A stretch of DNA of 64,000 nucleotides from Humibacter sp. RRB41 (GCF_022761015.1 NZ_JAKWJQ010000004.1:372001-436000); one strand, 5' to 3'. Shown: positions 1 to 11,065, counted from the stretch's first letter. Program-made: numbers and translations. Notes: generated by a model not told the origin, from the letters alone.

Positions 1-1415
1 TCGTCGACGCGCTCGACCGTCGTCTCGTCGCGCAGTCGAGCGGTCTCGATCTCGTCGTCGATACCGCCCGCGACGGCGAACACCGTGCGGTCGGCGGCGG
101 ATCGCATCAGGTCGAGGGAGATCGTGTGAGCGACTCCTGTCGCGGAGACGACCACGTCGGCGTCGGCTGTCAGAGCGTCGGCTGTTCCCGTGCGATACCC
201 GGTGAATGCGGCTTCGAGCTCCGCGCGCGGATCCGTGTCGACCACCCGCACCTCGCTGCCGAGCGCGACCGCGAATTGCGCAACACCCTGACCCACCGGA
301 CCGAAGCCGATCACGGTCACGGTGGCACCGCTCAGTGATGAGACGAGCCCGCCACCCGTCCCGTGCCGCTGAGACCCGGCGGCCTCCAGCACGTCGGCGA
401 GGGCGAACACGCACGACTGACCTGTGCCGTAGCGGTTGTCGAAACGGGTCTTCGTGACGGCGTCGTTGACGGCGACGACGGGCATCCGTAGCCCGCGTCG
501 TCCGTCGTCGTCGTGTTCTTCCAGATCGCGCAGGGCGCGCACGCCGCTCGTCGTCTCCTCTGCGGCGCCGATCATCTGCTCGGCGAGGTGCGGGCGCAGT
601 TCCTGCGCGAGACGAATGACGTGGGCGCCGTCGTCGAGAAGCAGCTCGGGTTCCGTGTCGAGGAGTTGCAAGGCGAGTCGGCGATCGTTTTCGCTGTCGC
701 CTGACGAGTCGGCGAAGACCGGGATGCCGCGAGACCGAAGCTCGCCGGCGACGTCGTCGTCGGTTTCGTAACGGTGGGCGAAGACGACGACGTCGGCTCC
801 GGCGTCTCGAAGCAGAAGCGCCAGTACTGCGGTCTTCGGTTCCAGCACCATCGAGACGGCGATTCGTCGTCCGGCTATCCGGCCGCCGTTCTTCAGGTCC
901 GCCGCGAAGGATGCCGCGAGCGGCATATGAGCTCCGGCCCACTCGAGGCGTCCTGCGGCGTCCGGTAGTTCGGCACGCATGGGGAGTTCGGGCCAGGACG
1001 GCACGAGGTCGATTTCCTCAACCGAGAGGATGCCGTCACGCACGCCGTGTCGTGCATGTCCCGAGCCCGGTCGTGCGGGCGCAGTGCCCGGTCCCACAGG
1101 CCTTGGCATGCGCTCCGTCAGCGCCCGCGTTGTCGCGCCGTTCAGGTCGACGACCACGGTGGCGCCGGCGGAGACTGCTCTTTCGGAGGCGCTCGCCGAC
1201 CCCTCTCCTTCGCTCGCGACTGCTGTGACGAACGCGTAGTCGGGCGAGTCAGAAGATTCGCGGCCGCCGCATGCGAGCATGACGGTTCGTACGGCATCCG
1301 CTGAATCGTCGTCGCCGATCACGATGAACGTGCGGCCCGACAGCATCAGGTTGGTGGCGCGTGCGAACCGGCGCAGCGCCGTACGAGCGTCGTCGAGTGC
1401 GGTGATGGTGGGCAC
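1..1415 (-). CDS. S-adenosylhomocysteine hydrolase-like protein, 3' part cut by window edge
   Basis: The frame stays open through the window start, so the first 471 residues are visible and the C terminus is missing. A TGA lies two codons before the GTG at 1415, so no longer start is possible. Family hallmarks are LLDDGA (about residue 257), the AhcY-like NDAVTKTRFDN-YGTGQS (about 316), which keeps the NAD-site and catalytic Lys/Asp/Asn pattern, and a Rossmann motif VIGFGPVGQG (about 367). True AhcY converts S-adenosylhomocysteine to adenosine and homocysteine. This protein is diverged: the N-terminal third is unusual, the usual NPLSTQDD-like motif reads FAHRYETDDD, and the usual GxGxVG(K)G is altered. 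Membership of the family is clear; the exact substrate is inference. Confidence 0.7.
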   Translation of the reverse strand, partial: MPTITALDDARTALRRFARATNLMLSGRTFIVIGDDDSADAVRTVMLACGGRESSDSPDYAFVTAVASEGEGSASASERAVSAGATVVVDLNGATTRALTERMPRPVGPGTAPARPGSGHARHGVRDGILSVEEIDLVPSWPELPMRAELPDAAGRLEWAGAHMPLAASFAADLKNGGRIAGRRIAVSMVLEPKTAVLALLLRDAGADVVVFAHRYETDDDVAGELRSRGIPVFADSSGDSENDRRLALQLLDTEPELLLDDGAHVIRLAQELRPHLAEQMIGAAEETTSGVRALRDLEEHDDDGRRGLRMPVVAVNDAVTKTRFDNRYGTGQSCVFALADVLEAAGSQRHGTGGGLVSSLSGATVTVIGFGPVGQGVAQFAVALGSEVRVVDTDPRAELEAAFTGYRTGTADALTADADVVVSATGVAHTISLDLMRSAADRTVFAVAGGIDDEIETARLRDETTVERVD

Positions 1416-1476
1416 CGCTCAAGACTACGGAAGACGAGGAATGCCCAGTGTCATCCGGCCGCTCGGGGTTCGTGAG

Positions 1477-2424
1477 TCACCGGCGCTTGACGCTTCCGGT
1501 GAGTTCGGCGACGGCATCCAGTCGCGGTGGGCGCAGGAGTATCCACGCAACGGCGACGACGATGAGTGAGACGACGAAGACGCCGAAGCCGACCCAGCTC
1601 GTGTCGTCTCTCAGCCCGTACATGTGGTTGAGATTGCGTAGCGGTGCAGTGATGAGCACGAGCCCGACATGCACGATCGTGAACGCGACGAACCAGATCA
1701 TCACGGAGAAGTGCATGATGCGTGCCACCCCGAGCGGGAACGCCTTGTCGAGTGGGCGCCAGCGCACGGCGAGTCCGGGAGCGAGGCGGATGCCGGTGAG
1801 CACTGCAAGGGGCGCGGCGATGAACACGGTGATGAAGTAGGTGATGAGCTGCAGCGCGTTGTAGTTCATCCAGCCGTCTTCGTACGGCCAGTTCAGCGAG
1901 ACGTATTGCAGGCCTGCCGAGATCGCATTCGGGATGATGTCCCATCTCGTTGGGACGATCCGCACCCACTGTTCGGTGCTGAACAACAGAACAACATAGA
2001 CGAGGCCGTTCAGTACCCAGAGAGCATCGACGGTCAGATGCCACCACGATGTGAGTGTCACGCGAATCGGCGGGTTCTTCGTCTTGACGAGGTGATCGTT
2101 GTCTCGGATCCAGAACTCGCGTGGTCGGTGGCCGCTCTTTCTGGTGCGCCGTATCGACCAACCAGACAGCACGACGAACAGCAGGAACGTTGCGCTCAGA
2201 AAGTGGAGGATCGCCAGCCAGAGAGGAAAGCCGACGGGTGCCCATGACGGCAGTTCGCTCGTGCCCGGGTAGCTGTGCACGAAGTCCGCGAACATCGGAA
2301 GCGTCAGCAGCCATCGCACGAGCAGAACGATCAGGGCAGCGACCACGATCGAAGCCGGAATGATCCAGGCAAGCGGACGCCATCTGCCGGTCGGTCTCGC
2401 GGGCGTCGGGTCCTGCGTTGTCAT
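1477..2424 (-). CDS. membrane cytochrome b/b6 domain protein (b561 or hydrogenase cytochrome-b type)
   Basis: An integral membrane protein of about 315 residues with five or six hydrophobic helices. Histidines sit inside helices in LAILHFLSATF, SWWHLTVDALW, ARIMHFSVMIW and AFTIVHVGLVL, the arrangement of b-heme ligands in the cytochrome b561 / Ni-Fe hydrogenase b-type family. It would pass electrons between the quinone pool and a partner oxidoreductase. No molybdopterin or hydrogenase partner lies next to it here, so its partner is unknown. The ATG at 2424 (MTTQDP) is preferred; an in-frame ATG at 2460 would add 12 residues without hydrophobic character. It follows the AhcY-like gene by 61 bp in the opposite order of transcription, so co-transcription is possible. 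Confidence 0.75.
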   Translation of the reverse strand: MTTQDPTPARPTGRWRPLAWIIPASIVVAALIVLLVRWLLTLPMFADFVHSYPGTSELPSWAPVGFPLWLAILHFLSATFLLFVVLSGWSIRRTRKSGHRPREFWIRDNDHLVKTKNPPIRVTLTSWWHLTVDALWVLNGLVYVVLLFSTEQWVRIVPTRWDIIPNAISAGLQYVSLNWPYEDGWMNYNALQLITYFITVFIAAPLAVLTGIRLAPGLAVRWRPLDKAFPLGVARIMHFSVMIWFVAFTIVHVGLVLITAPLRNLNHMYGLRDDTSWVGFGVFVVSLIVVAVAWILLRPPRLDAVAELTGSVKRR

Positions 2425-2474
2425 CGCGTTCACGGTATCGCACCGCTGGCCTACGGACATGTGCAGAGCTCGTT

Positions 2475-2566
2475 AGGCGAGACGAGACGCGAAAGGCGAG
2501 AGGCGAAAGGCGAGCGGGGAGAGGCGAGCGGGGAGAGGCGAGAGGCGAAAGGCGAGCGGGGAGAGA
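2475..2566. repeat. purine-rich minisatellite array between two genes
   Basis: Imperfect tandem copies built from GGCGAGAG, GGCGAAAG and GGCGAGCGGGGAGA blocks. A longer unit starting AGGCGAGAGGCGAAAGG occurs at 2494 and again at 2536, 42 bp apart. All purines lie on the plus strand. A second small duplication, GGTCGATGGACGAGCG, is repeated at 2614 and 2631. The array fills the gap between the cytochrome b gene start and the DUF222 gene end and has no coding signal. Confidence 0.85.
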
Positions 2567-2679
2567 CGATGGTCCCGCTGCCGCCGGCGTCATATGAGAT
2601 GTGGGGGTCCATCGGTCGATGGACGAGCGCGGTCGATGGACGAGCGTGGTCGGTCTTCGGCGAGCGTCGCCATCCGCCG

Positions 2680-4239
2680 TCAGCCGGTGGCCGCGTGTCT
2701 CGCCGGCCAGGCTTCCGATTTCGAGCGCAACGGTATGACCGGTGGCATCGGCCTGCCGACAACGATCGGTGGATGGAGAAAGTAGTTCGTCCCCGTTCGG
2801 CTGATGCGCCAACCGTAGTTGTGCAGGTTGAGATGGTGGAACGCGCAGAGGAGCACACCGTCTGCGACGTCGGTTCTGCCGCCTTTGGCGACCGGGTTGA
2901 TGTGGTGGGCCTCGGTTTGCCACGCGGGCTTATCGCAGCGCGGCCACAGGCATCCGCCATCGCGCGCCCTGAGCACTACTCGCTGTGCCGAGTTGAAGAG
3001 GCGACGGGAGTGGCCGAGGTTCAATGCTCGGCCGTCTCTGTCGACCGTGATCGGGACCATGCCGCACTCGCACTCGCGCGCGCGAACGAAAGAAGCCGGG
3101 ACGGCTGAGTCGGCGCCCTCGAGGTGGCCGCACGAGGCATGGTCGAGGCTCTCGAAGCCTGACGATTCAGCATCGACCACGGTGATGACGCGAACGGCGG
3201 GGCGATCCGTGCGGAACACGGTGGAGTCATCGCAGGTCGCCCCGGCTCTGAGCACGTCGATCACCGTGTCGAAGGCGAGCTGTTCGCCGGTTCTCGGGTC
3301 GGCGGTCATTTCTTTCGACCAGGAGATGTCGTCTGGACGGGTGAAGCGTGGTCCGCCTCGTCGAGGACTCATCGCGAGGTCGATGAGCTGGGTGACGAAC
3401 ACGCCCGACTCGTCGTCGCACACCGCATGCACGTTGAGCGCGCCGTCACGGTCGTGCCACGTCTTGAGCGAGCGCTTTTCATATCGCTGCGTGAAACGTT
3501 CTTCGATTCCTTCGACATCGATGCGATCACGGGTGCGTCGTGCCTCGCGCGCGACTTCGTCGAGGGTGGTGCCCTCGCTCGTCGCGATCGCAACCAGATG
3601 CTCAGCCGCGTTCCTTCGCTCGTGGTCGGGACACGAGTCGGTGACCTGCGTCAACGTGCGAATGATCACCTGACCGGTCTCGGCCGAGCACGTGCCGTTG
3701 GCAATCGCGGTCGTCACGGCGTGCTGCCACGGTAGGACAGCCGACGGCCCGGGCGATGATGATTCACGCGGGTCCTCAGGAGCATCCGTTCCGCCTTCTG
3801 CTGTCGAGGGACGACGAGTCTCCACAAGGCGTTCGGCGGCGACGGTCTCTCCCATCAATTCGCCGATCTTCACCTGACGTGAGGCTTCGCCCTTCGACTC
3901 ACCCGTGAGGGACTGCACCAGCTGTGTGGCGCCGCGATGCCCGTTGCGTTGCGCGAGCCCCGAATGGCTCAGTGACCGTTCCGATCGCTTCGCGACCTCG
4001 CCTGCCGCGACGCTGATGACGACGTCGCTCATCCGGCGAAGGAATGCCGCGTCGCTGAGGAGTGACTCGAGCTCCGAGTCGATGAGGCCATGCACGTCGT
4101 CCAGGATCGAGGCTGCCGAGGAATCCGAGACCACGTCGAGCGGAGGGGGATTGGCGCTTCGCTGATCGCACACCGGATCGCCGAGGCGCGTGCAGACCTG
4201 CGCCGCCGCGTCCCGCAGTCGAGTGGTGTACAAACTCAT
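2680..4239 (-). CDS. DUF222 / 13E12-type HNH endonuclease domain protein
   Basis: 519 residues from an ATG. The long helical DUF222 region covers most of the protein, and a C-terminal HNH nuclease motif (about residues 438-470) contains the HH of EAHHINPVAKGG and the later LLCAFHHLNLH. Proteins of this kind are found in many copies in Actinobacteria, including the mycobacterial 13E12 repeat family. Nuclease activity is implied by the intact HNH residues, but the biological role is not established. The gene sits alone, with a tandem-repeat array on each side. A likely promoter with an inverted repeat lies about 115-140 bp upstream of the start. Confidence 0.9.
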   Translation of the reverse strand: MSLYTTRLRDAAAQVCTRLGDPVCDQRSANPPPLDVVSDSSAASILDDVHGLIDSELESLLSDAAFLRRMSDVVISVAAGEVAKRSERSLSHSGLAQRNGHRGATQLVQSLTGESKGEASRQVKIGELMGETVAAERLVETRRPSTAEGGTDAPEDPRESSSPGPSAVLPWQHAVTTAIANGTCSAETGQVIIRTLTQVTDSCPDHERRNAAEHLVAIATSEGTTLDEVAREARRTRDRIDVEGIEERFTQRYEKRSLKTWHDRDGALNVHAVCDDESGVFVTQLIDLAMSPRRGGPRFTRPDDISWSKEMTADPRTGEQLAFDTVIDVLRAGATCDDSTVFRTDRPAVRVITVVDAESSGFESLDHASCGHLEGADSAVPASFVRARECECGMVPITVDRDGRALNLGHSRRLFNSAQRVVLRARDGGCLWPRCDKPAWQTEAHHINPVAKGGRTDVADGVLLCAFHHLNLHNYGWRISRTGTNYFLHPPIVVGRPMPPVIPLRSKSEAWPARHAATG

Positions 4240-4353
4240 GCGACCAGTTTACGGCACGAGATTCGAAGAGACAATCGTATCTGAGTAACTGAAATGCCTC
4301 GTTAGCTGGGGACGGAGAGCTGGGTTGGATGGGTGCGAGGTGAAGAAGAATCG

Positions 4354-4381
4354 AATATAGTTTCGATACAGACAGTATCGA
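4354..4381 (-). promoter_or_regulatory. candidate promoter and operator of the DUF222 gene
   Basis: On the minus strand a TATATT -10-like box (4359 to 4354) follows directly on a perfect inverted repeat TCGATAC-AGACA-GTATCGA (4363-4381), which would lie in the -35/-10 spacer. This is the usual place for a repressor operator of TetR or similar type. Transcription would give a leader of a little over 100 nt before the ATG at 4239. No candidate regulator gene is adjacent. Confidence 0.4.
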
Positions 4382-4487
4382 TGCCATAGTCAACCGCCTT
4401 CAATCGCGACAGCTCAACCGCGACAGGAGGGAGCCACGCGTATGTCGACCATCTGCGCTCCGTATGCCCCGTGCCCCGGCGTCCGCT

Positions 4488-4592
4488 GCAACCTTGCGTC
4501 CGCTGCAACCTTGCGCTCGCTGCAACCTTGCGCCCGCAACCTTGCGCCCGCAACCTTGCGCCCGCCGGGACCTGAGCCCGCCGGGACCTGCG
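4488..4592. repeat. compound tandem repeat with self-complementary unit
   Basis: GCAACCTTGCG occurs five times (starts 4488, 4505, 4522, 4536, 4550; period 17, 17, 14, 14). Each copy contains GCAA-CC-TTGC, an inverted repeat. It runs into two copies of CCCGCCGGGACCTG (4561 and 4577), followed by degenerate CCTGACGCTG repeats up to the UvrA-like stop codon. The copies are adjacent without unique spacers, so this is not a CRISPR array. Confidence 0.85.
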
Positions 4593-4627
4593 CCCGCCCT
4601 GACACTGACGCTGCCCTGACGCTGCGC

Positions 4628-7015
<2,388 letters not shown>

Positions 7016-7121
7016 CGTGTCTCCCTCTCGCCTGAGGTCACGGCAACGGCTGCGACAACGGCGCACGGATGCCCGCACCTCGCCGCGTCGCGCGTCCCAG
7101 CGCTCGCCGGTGGCATCCAGG

Positions 7122-8735
7122 CTATCGGGGGACGTCGGTGCGAGGCGGTATCGCCGATGGCGAGGAACCCGTGACATCCTCCTCTTCCGGCACAGCCTGA
7201 TCCTCGAAGAAGAACCTGGAGATCGCGGCCCGCGCCCGATCGGATGCGTGCAGCCGGCCACGCTCATCCGGCCGCGCCAGGTACGGCTGCTGAACGGCGG
7301 GGGTGCGGAGCCTGCGGCGAGCGTGGTCGTCGACCCGCCGGTGCCCCTCGACGTACTCGCCACCGGGCATCCGCACGATGCGCCCCGTCTCGTAACCGTG
7401 CAGGAGGATGCCCTGGTCCCGCTTCTGCAGCCCGAGACAGACGCGACGCGCGATGAAGAAGGCGACGGGCGGCCCGACCACCACGGCCACCTGGTAGAAG
7501 GCGACGACCGATTCGACGGCCAGCCGGAAGTGGGTCGCGACAAGGTCCGCGCTCGCAGCTCCCCAGAGCGCGCCGAAGAACACGATCGAGGCGACTCCGA
7601 TCGCGGTCCTGGTCGCCGCGTACCTGGGGCGGACGAGCAGGTGGTGCTCGGAGGAATCGCCGGTGACCCATTCCTCGAAGAACGGATATCCCAGCACTCC
7701 CACGAGGAAGGCTCCGACCACGAAAAGAGGAACGAGGATCGCGAGACTCCACGTGTGGCCGAGCCAGACGAACTCCCAACCCGGCGGAACCAGACGCAGC
7801 GCGCCGTCGAGGAACCCGGTGTACCAGTCGGGTTGGCTTCCGGCGGATGCGTTTCCCGGCGAGGACGGCCCGTAGAGCCAGACCGGGTCGATCGTCACCA
7901 CGGCGGACAGCATCACAAGTGCCGCCGTCACGACGGCAAGGGTGCCGGCCGACCGCGCAGCGTGGTTCGGCCAGAGCGGCAACCCGACGATCACCCGTTC
8001 GGTGCGCCCTTCGCCGGCGAACTGCGCCGGCTTGTTCAGATAGGAGGTGCGGGCACGCAGCGCGAGCAGAACGATCAGCAGCACCGGAACGAGGGCGACG
8101 TGAACCGGGTAGAGGTGCTCGATGATGTCGCCGGGGAACTGTCCACCGAACAACAGGGTCGACAGCCACGTGCCTACCACAGGGATCGCCAGCACGATGC
8201 CCTCGACGATGCGCAGCCCGGTGCCCGACAGCATGTCGTCGGGCAGCGCGTACCCGCTCCATCCGCCGAGCAGCGCGATGATCAGGATGCCGAACAGCAG
8301 CACCCACGAGAACCGTCGCGGCCGACGGAACGCCCCGGTGAAGAACATCACGAGAAGCTGCAGCATGATCGCGGCAGGAAGCAGCAGCGCCGCCCAGTGG
8401 TGCGCCTGACGAAGCAGCAGGCCGCCGCGCACGTCGAACGAGACGTTCACGGTGGACTCGAGCGCCTTCGACATGGTCGCGCCCTGCAACGGCAGATAGG
8501 AGCCGCGATAGGTCACCTGCGTGCTCGAAGGCGCGTAGAAGAACATCAGGACGAATCCGGTCACGAACAGCACGATCACGCAGGCGAGCGCGACGACACC
8601 GAACAGGTTGGTCCAGTGCACGGGCGCCTTGCGACGTCTCAGCTCATCCCGCAGAGCGAGAGCCCTGCGCCCCGCGCCGGACCGGCGAGCGGCCGACGCG
8701 AGACGATCGGTGAGGGAACCGCGAACTGCACGCAT
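7122..8735 (-). CDS. qcrB: ubiquinol/menaquinol-cytochrome c reductase cytochrome b subunit, stand-alone copy
   Basis: 537 residues, the usual length for actinobacterial QcrB. The N-terminal half carries b-heme histidine pairs in RQAHHWAALLL (112-113) and EHLYPVHVALVP. Eight or more membrane helices are visible, and the acidic, charged C-terminal tail is typical of actinobacterial proteins. In the respiratory bc1 complex QcrB oxidises menaquinol with QcrA and QcrC. Neither qcrA, qcrC nor ctaE is beside it, so this is probably a second copy outside the main qcrCAB cluster, with an unknown partner. The ATG at 8735 has a strong GGAGG site, and that site is part of an 11-bp inverted repeat. Confidence 0.88.
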   Translation of the reverse strand: MRAVRGSLTDRLASAARRSGAGRRALALRDELRRRKAPVHWTNLFGVVALACVIVLFVTGFVLMFFYAPSSTQVTYRGSYLPLQGATMSKALESTVNVSFDVRGGLLLRQAHHWAALLLPAAIMLQLLVMFFTGAFRRPRRFSWVLLFGILIIALLGGWSGYALPDDMLSGTGLRIVEGIVLAIPVVGTWLSTLLFGGQFPGDIIEHLYPVHVALVPVLLIVLLALRARTSYLNKPAQFAGEGRTERVIVGLPLWPNHAARSAGTLAVVTAALVMLSAVVTIDPVWLYGPSSPGNASAGSQPDWYTGFLDGALRLVPPGWEFVWLGHTWSLAILVPLFVVGAFLVGVLGYPFFEEWVTGDSSEHHLLVRPRYAATRTAIGVASIVFFGALWGAASADLVATHFRLAVESVVAFYQVAVVVGPPVAFFIARRVCLGLQKRDQGILLHGYETGRIVRMPGGEYVEGHRRVDDHARRRLRTPAVQQPYLARPDERGRLHASDRARAAISRFFFEDQAVPEEEDVTGSSPSAIPPRTDVPR

Positions 8736-8740
8736 GACGT

Positions 8741-8776
8741 GCCTCCTGTCTCATTGATGAAGACAAGACAGGAGGC
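8741..8776 (-). promoter_or_regulatory. hairpin sequestering the qcrB ribosome-binding site
   Basis: A perfect 11-bp inverted repeat, GCCTCCTGTCT (8741-8751) and AGACAGGAGGC (8766-8776), with a 14-nt loop. In the qcrB mRNA the 3' arm contains the Shine-Dalgarno GGAGG, five nucleotides before the start codon, and the 5' arm is its exact complement. No U tract follows on the minus strand, so it is not a standard terminator for the upstream helR. Translation control or protein binding are the likely roles. Confidence 0.65.
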
Positions 8777-8850
8777 GTCTTTGTGACATTTCGCGCCGGG
8801 TGCGCGGTGGGCGGAGGTGTTCGGCGCGCGGCGGGCGGCGCTCCGGTCGC

Positions 8851-11049
8851 TCAGTCGCTCGTCAGAACGACGAGTCGCCCGGTCGCACGGGTCATCGCCA
8901 CGTAACGGTCCACAGCCCCTTCGATCCCTGTCCCGAACGATTGCGGGTCCACGAGCACCACGAGGTCGAACTCGAGCCCCTTGACGTACTCGGGTGCGAG
9001 CGACCGCACGCGCGGCGTCGGTGCGAAGTCGGGATCGCCGATGACGCACGCGATGCCCTCGTCGTGTTCCGTCAGCCAGGCATCCAGTGTCGCGTCCAGG
9101 TCGGAGACCGGGCCGCGCACCACCGGGAGTCCCGTGCTGCGAATGGAGATCGGCACGTTCGCGTCGGGGATGACGGCCCGGATGACCGGTGCGGCCTCGG
9201 TCATCACCTCTTCCGGCGTGCGGTAGTTGATGCTCAGCGTGGCCATCGTCACGTCTGTGAGGCCGATCCGCACGAGGCGCTCCTTCCACGTCTCGGTGAA
9301 CCCGTGCCGAGCCTGCGCCCGATCGCCGACGATCGTGAAGCTGCGGGACGGGCAGCGCAGCAGCAGCATCCGCCACTCGGCATCCGTGAGCTCCTGAGCC
9401 TCGTCGACGATGACGTGGGCGAACGGGCCGGCGAGGAGGTCGGAGTCGACGCGCGGCAGGGCCGCCTCGTCGACGAGCGTGTTCTGCGTGTCCTGCTCGC
9501 GGAGCATCCACATCAGCTTCATCTCGCTGTCGTCGTCTTCGATCAGGTGGTCGATGACCCGCGCCCGCTCCTCGTTCTCGGCAGCGAGCGTCGCTTCGCG
9601 GCGGCGGGCTCGCTGTGCAGCCTCGGGATCGCCGATCCGCTGGCGGGCGGCATCGAGGTAGGGCAGGTCCGAGACGGTCCACGCGCGGGCATCCTCACGC
9701 TGCAGCAGGCGGATGTCGTCGGCCGACAGCCAGGGCGCGCACAGCCGCAGGTAGGCGGGCACCGACCACAGATCGCCGACGACTCCTGCAGGGTCTAGCA
9801 GCGGCCACGCCCGAGCGAAGGTGCCGGCCAGCTCGTCGCTGCGAACCAGCTCCCTGCGGATCAGGTGGGGAGGGGCATCCTCGTCGTCGATCTGGTCGAT
9901 CAGGATCTCCAGCAGAGCCTCCCAGACCTGATCGCGTGCGTCGTTGTGGGCAAGAGACGCCTCAGCCGATTCGAACGCCTCTGCCCACTCTGCGGCACCG
10001 ACCTCGAGGTCACCCCACTCCGTCTCGATCTGAACGGCGGCGGTCGGCGGTTGCTCGTAATACGCGACAGCGGCGTCGATCGCGTCCACAAGGCGAGCGG
10101 ATGCCTTCAGCCGCGCCACGTCCGGCTTCCGTTCCTCCGACGCCGAAGCGCCCTCCGGAACGAGTCCGCGCAATGTGCAGATCTGCACGCTCTCCTCGCC
10201 GAGACCAGGGAGCACATCGTCGACGTAGGCGAGATAGGCGGGGTTCGGGCCGACGAAGAGCACCCCGCCCCCTCCGTGCGTGAGCCGGGGCTGCGAGTAG
10301 AGGAGGTAGGCCGCCCGGTAGAGGGCGACGACGGTCTTGCCGGTGCCCGGACCGCCGTCGACGACGAGCGCACCGCGGGCTCCGGCGCGGATGATGGCAT
10401 CCTGATCCGACTCGATCGTGCTGAGCACATCGCGCATGCGGGCGGAACGGCTGCTGCCGAGGCTCGCGATGAAGGCCGATTGGTCGTCCAGCGCCGCGCG
10501 GCTCTCGAGGCCTTGGGCCGTGAACGCCTCGTCCCAGTAGTCGGTGATGCGGCCGCGCGTCCATCGATATCTGCGGCGACTGACGAGTCCCATCGGGTTC
10601 GCGTGCGTCGCGGCGAAATAGGGCTCGGCGGCCGGCGCGCGCCAGTCGATCAGCAGCTGGCGTCCCTCGCTGTCGGCAAGGCCGAGACGGCCGATGTAGA
10701 CGGGCTCCCCGTCGCTCTGCCGGACGACGCGACCCAGTGTCAGATCGAGGCCGAAACGTCCCAGAAGCCGTAGCTGCGAGGTGAGGCGGTGGATCTCGAT
10801 GTCCCGGTCCATCGCCTCCTGACCGCCGCGTTCCGCCTGCAGACGGAGCACGGCGAGTCGTTCGGTGAGCTCGTCGATCTGCTGCCGAAGGCTGTCGCCG
10901 ATGGCGGCGAAGTGCCGTCGATCGCGGGCGATGAGTGCGGGGTCGGCTTTCGCCGCGAGTCGGTCGGGAAGGTCGAACGCGTCGGTCACGAGGGTCAAAC
11001 GGGCTCCGATGTCGAGAGGATGCCGCGGCAGGCGAGCGCGGCGAGGCAC
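8851..11049 (-). CDS. helR: RNA polymerase recycling helicase-like ATPase, HelR/HelD family
   Basis: 732 residues with superfamily 1 helicase motifs: Walker A GGPGTGKTVVALYRAAY (about 230), VDEAQELTDAEW (about 547), GDRAQARHGF, NYRTPEEVM, KGLEFDLVVL and a C-terminal YVAMTRATGRLVVL. The N-terminal part has a coiled-coil-like segment (about 20-70) as in HelD proteins, which reach into the RNA polymerase channels. HelR displaces rifamycins from RNA polymerase and gives tolerance; HelD recycles stalled polymerase. The GTG at 11049 has a GAGGGAGA site 6 nt upstream. A rifamycin-associated-element-like palindrome begins 17 bp before the start, which favours HelR over generic HelD. The qcrB gene lies 115 bp downstream. 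Confidence 0.85.
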   Translation of the reverse strand: MPRRARLPRHPLDIGARLTLVTDAFDLPDRLAAKADPALIARDRRHFAAIGDSLRQQIDELTERLAVLRLQAERGGQEAMDRDIEIHRLTSQLRLLGRFGLDLTLGRVVRQSDGEPVYIGRLGLADSEGRQLLIDWRAPAAEPYFAATHANPMGLVSRRRYRWTRGRITDYWDEAFTAQGLESRAALDDQSAFIASLGSSRSARMRDVLSTIESDQDAIIRAGARGALVVDGGPGTGKTVVALYRAAYLLYSQPRLTHGGGGVLFVGPNPAYLAYVDDVLPGLGEESVQICTLRGLVPEGASASEERKPDVARLKASARLVDAIDAAVAYYEQPPTAAVQIETEWGDLEVGAAEWAEAFESAEASLAHNDARDQVWEALLEILIDQIDDEDAPPHLIRRELVRSDELAGTFARAWPLLDPAGVVGDLWSVPAYLRLCAPWLSADDIRLLQREDARAWTVSDLPYLDAARQRIGDPEAAQRARRREATLAAENEERARVIDHLIEDDDSEMKLMWMLREQDTQNTLVDEAALPRVDSDLLAGPFAHVIVDEAQELTDAEWRMLLLRCPSRSFTIVGDRAQARHGFTETWKERLVRIGLTDVTMATLSINYRTPEEVMTEAAPVIRAVIPDANVPISIRSTGLPVVRGPVSDLDATLDAWLTEHDEGIACVIGDPDFAPTPRVRSLAPEYVKGLEFDLVVLVDPQSFGTGIEGAVDRYVAMTRATGRLVVLTSD

Positions 11050-11065
11050 GATTCTCCCTCGCAGA

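Larger units (their letters stand above)
4240..4627. other. 388-bp intergenic region with operator-like site and repeat array
   Basis: The gap between the DUF222 gene start and the UvrA-like gene end. It holds a -10-like box plus inverted repeat (4354-4381) and a compound tandem repeat (4488-4592), described separately. Short open frames cross it on both strands, but they consist of repeat translation and have no recognisable domain or ribosome-binding site. Confidence 0.7.

Noticed and set aside
4488-4592. Possible CRISPR array
   Set aside because: Units are adjacent with no unique spacers of constant size, and there are no cas genes.
8741-8776. Hairpin before qcrB as terminator of helR
   Set aside because: No U tract on the minus strand and the ribosome-binding site of qcrB is inside it; regulatory role preferred.
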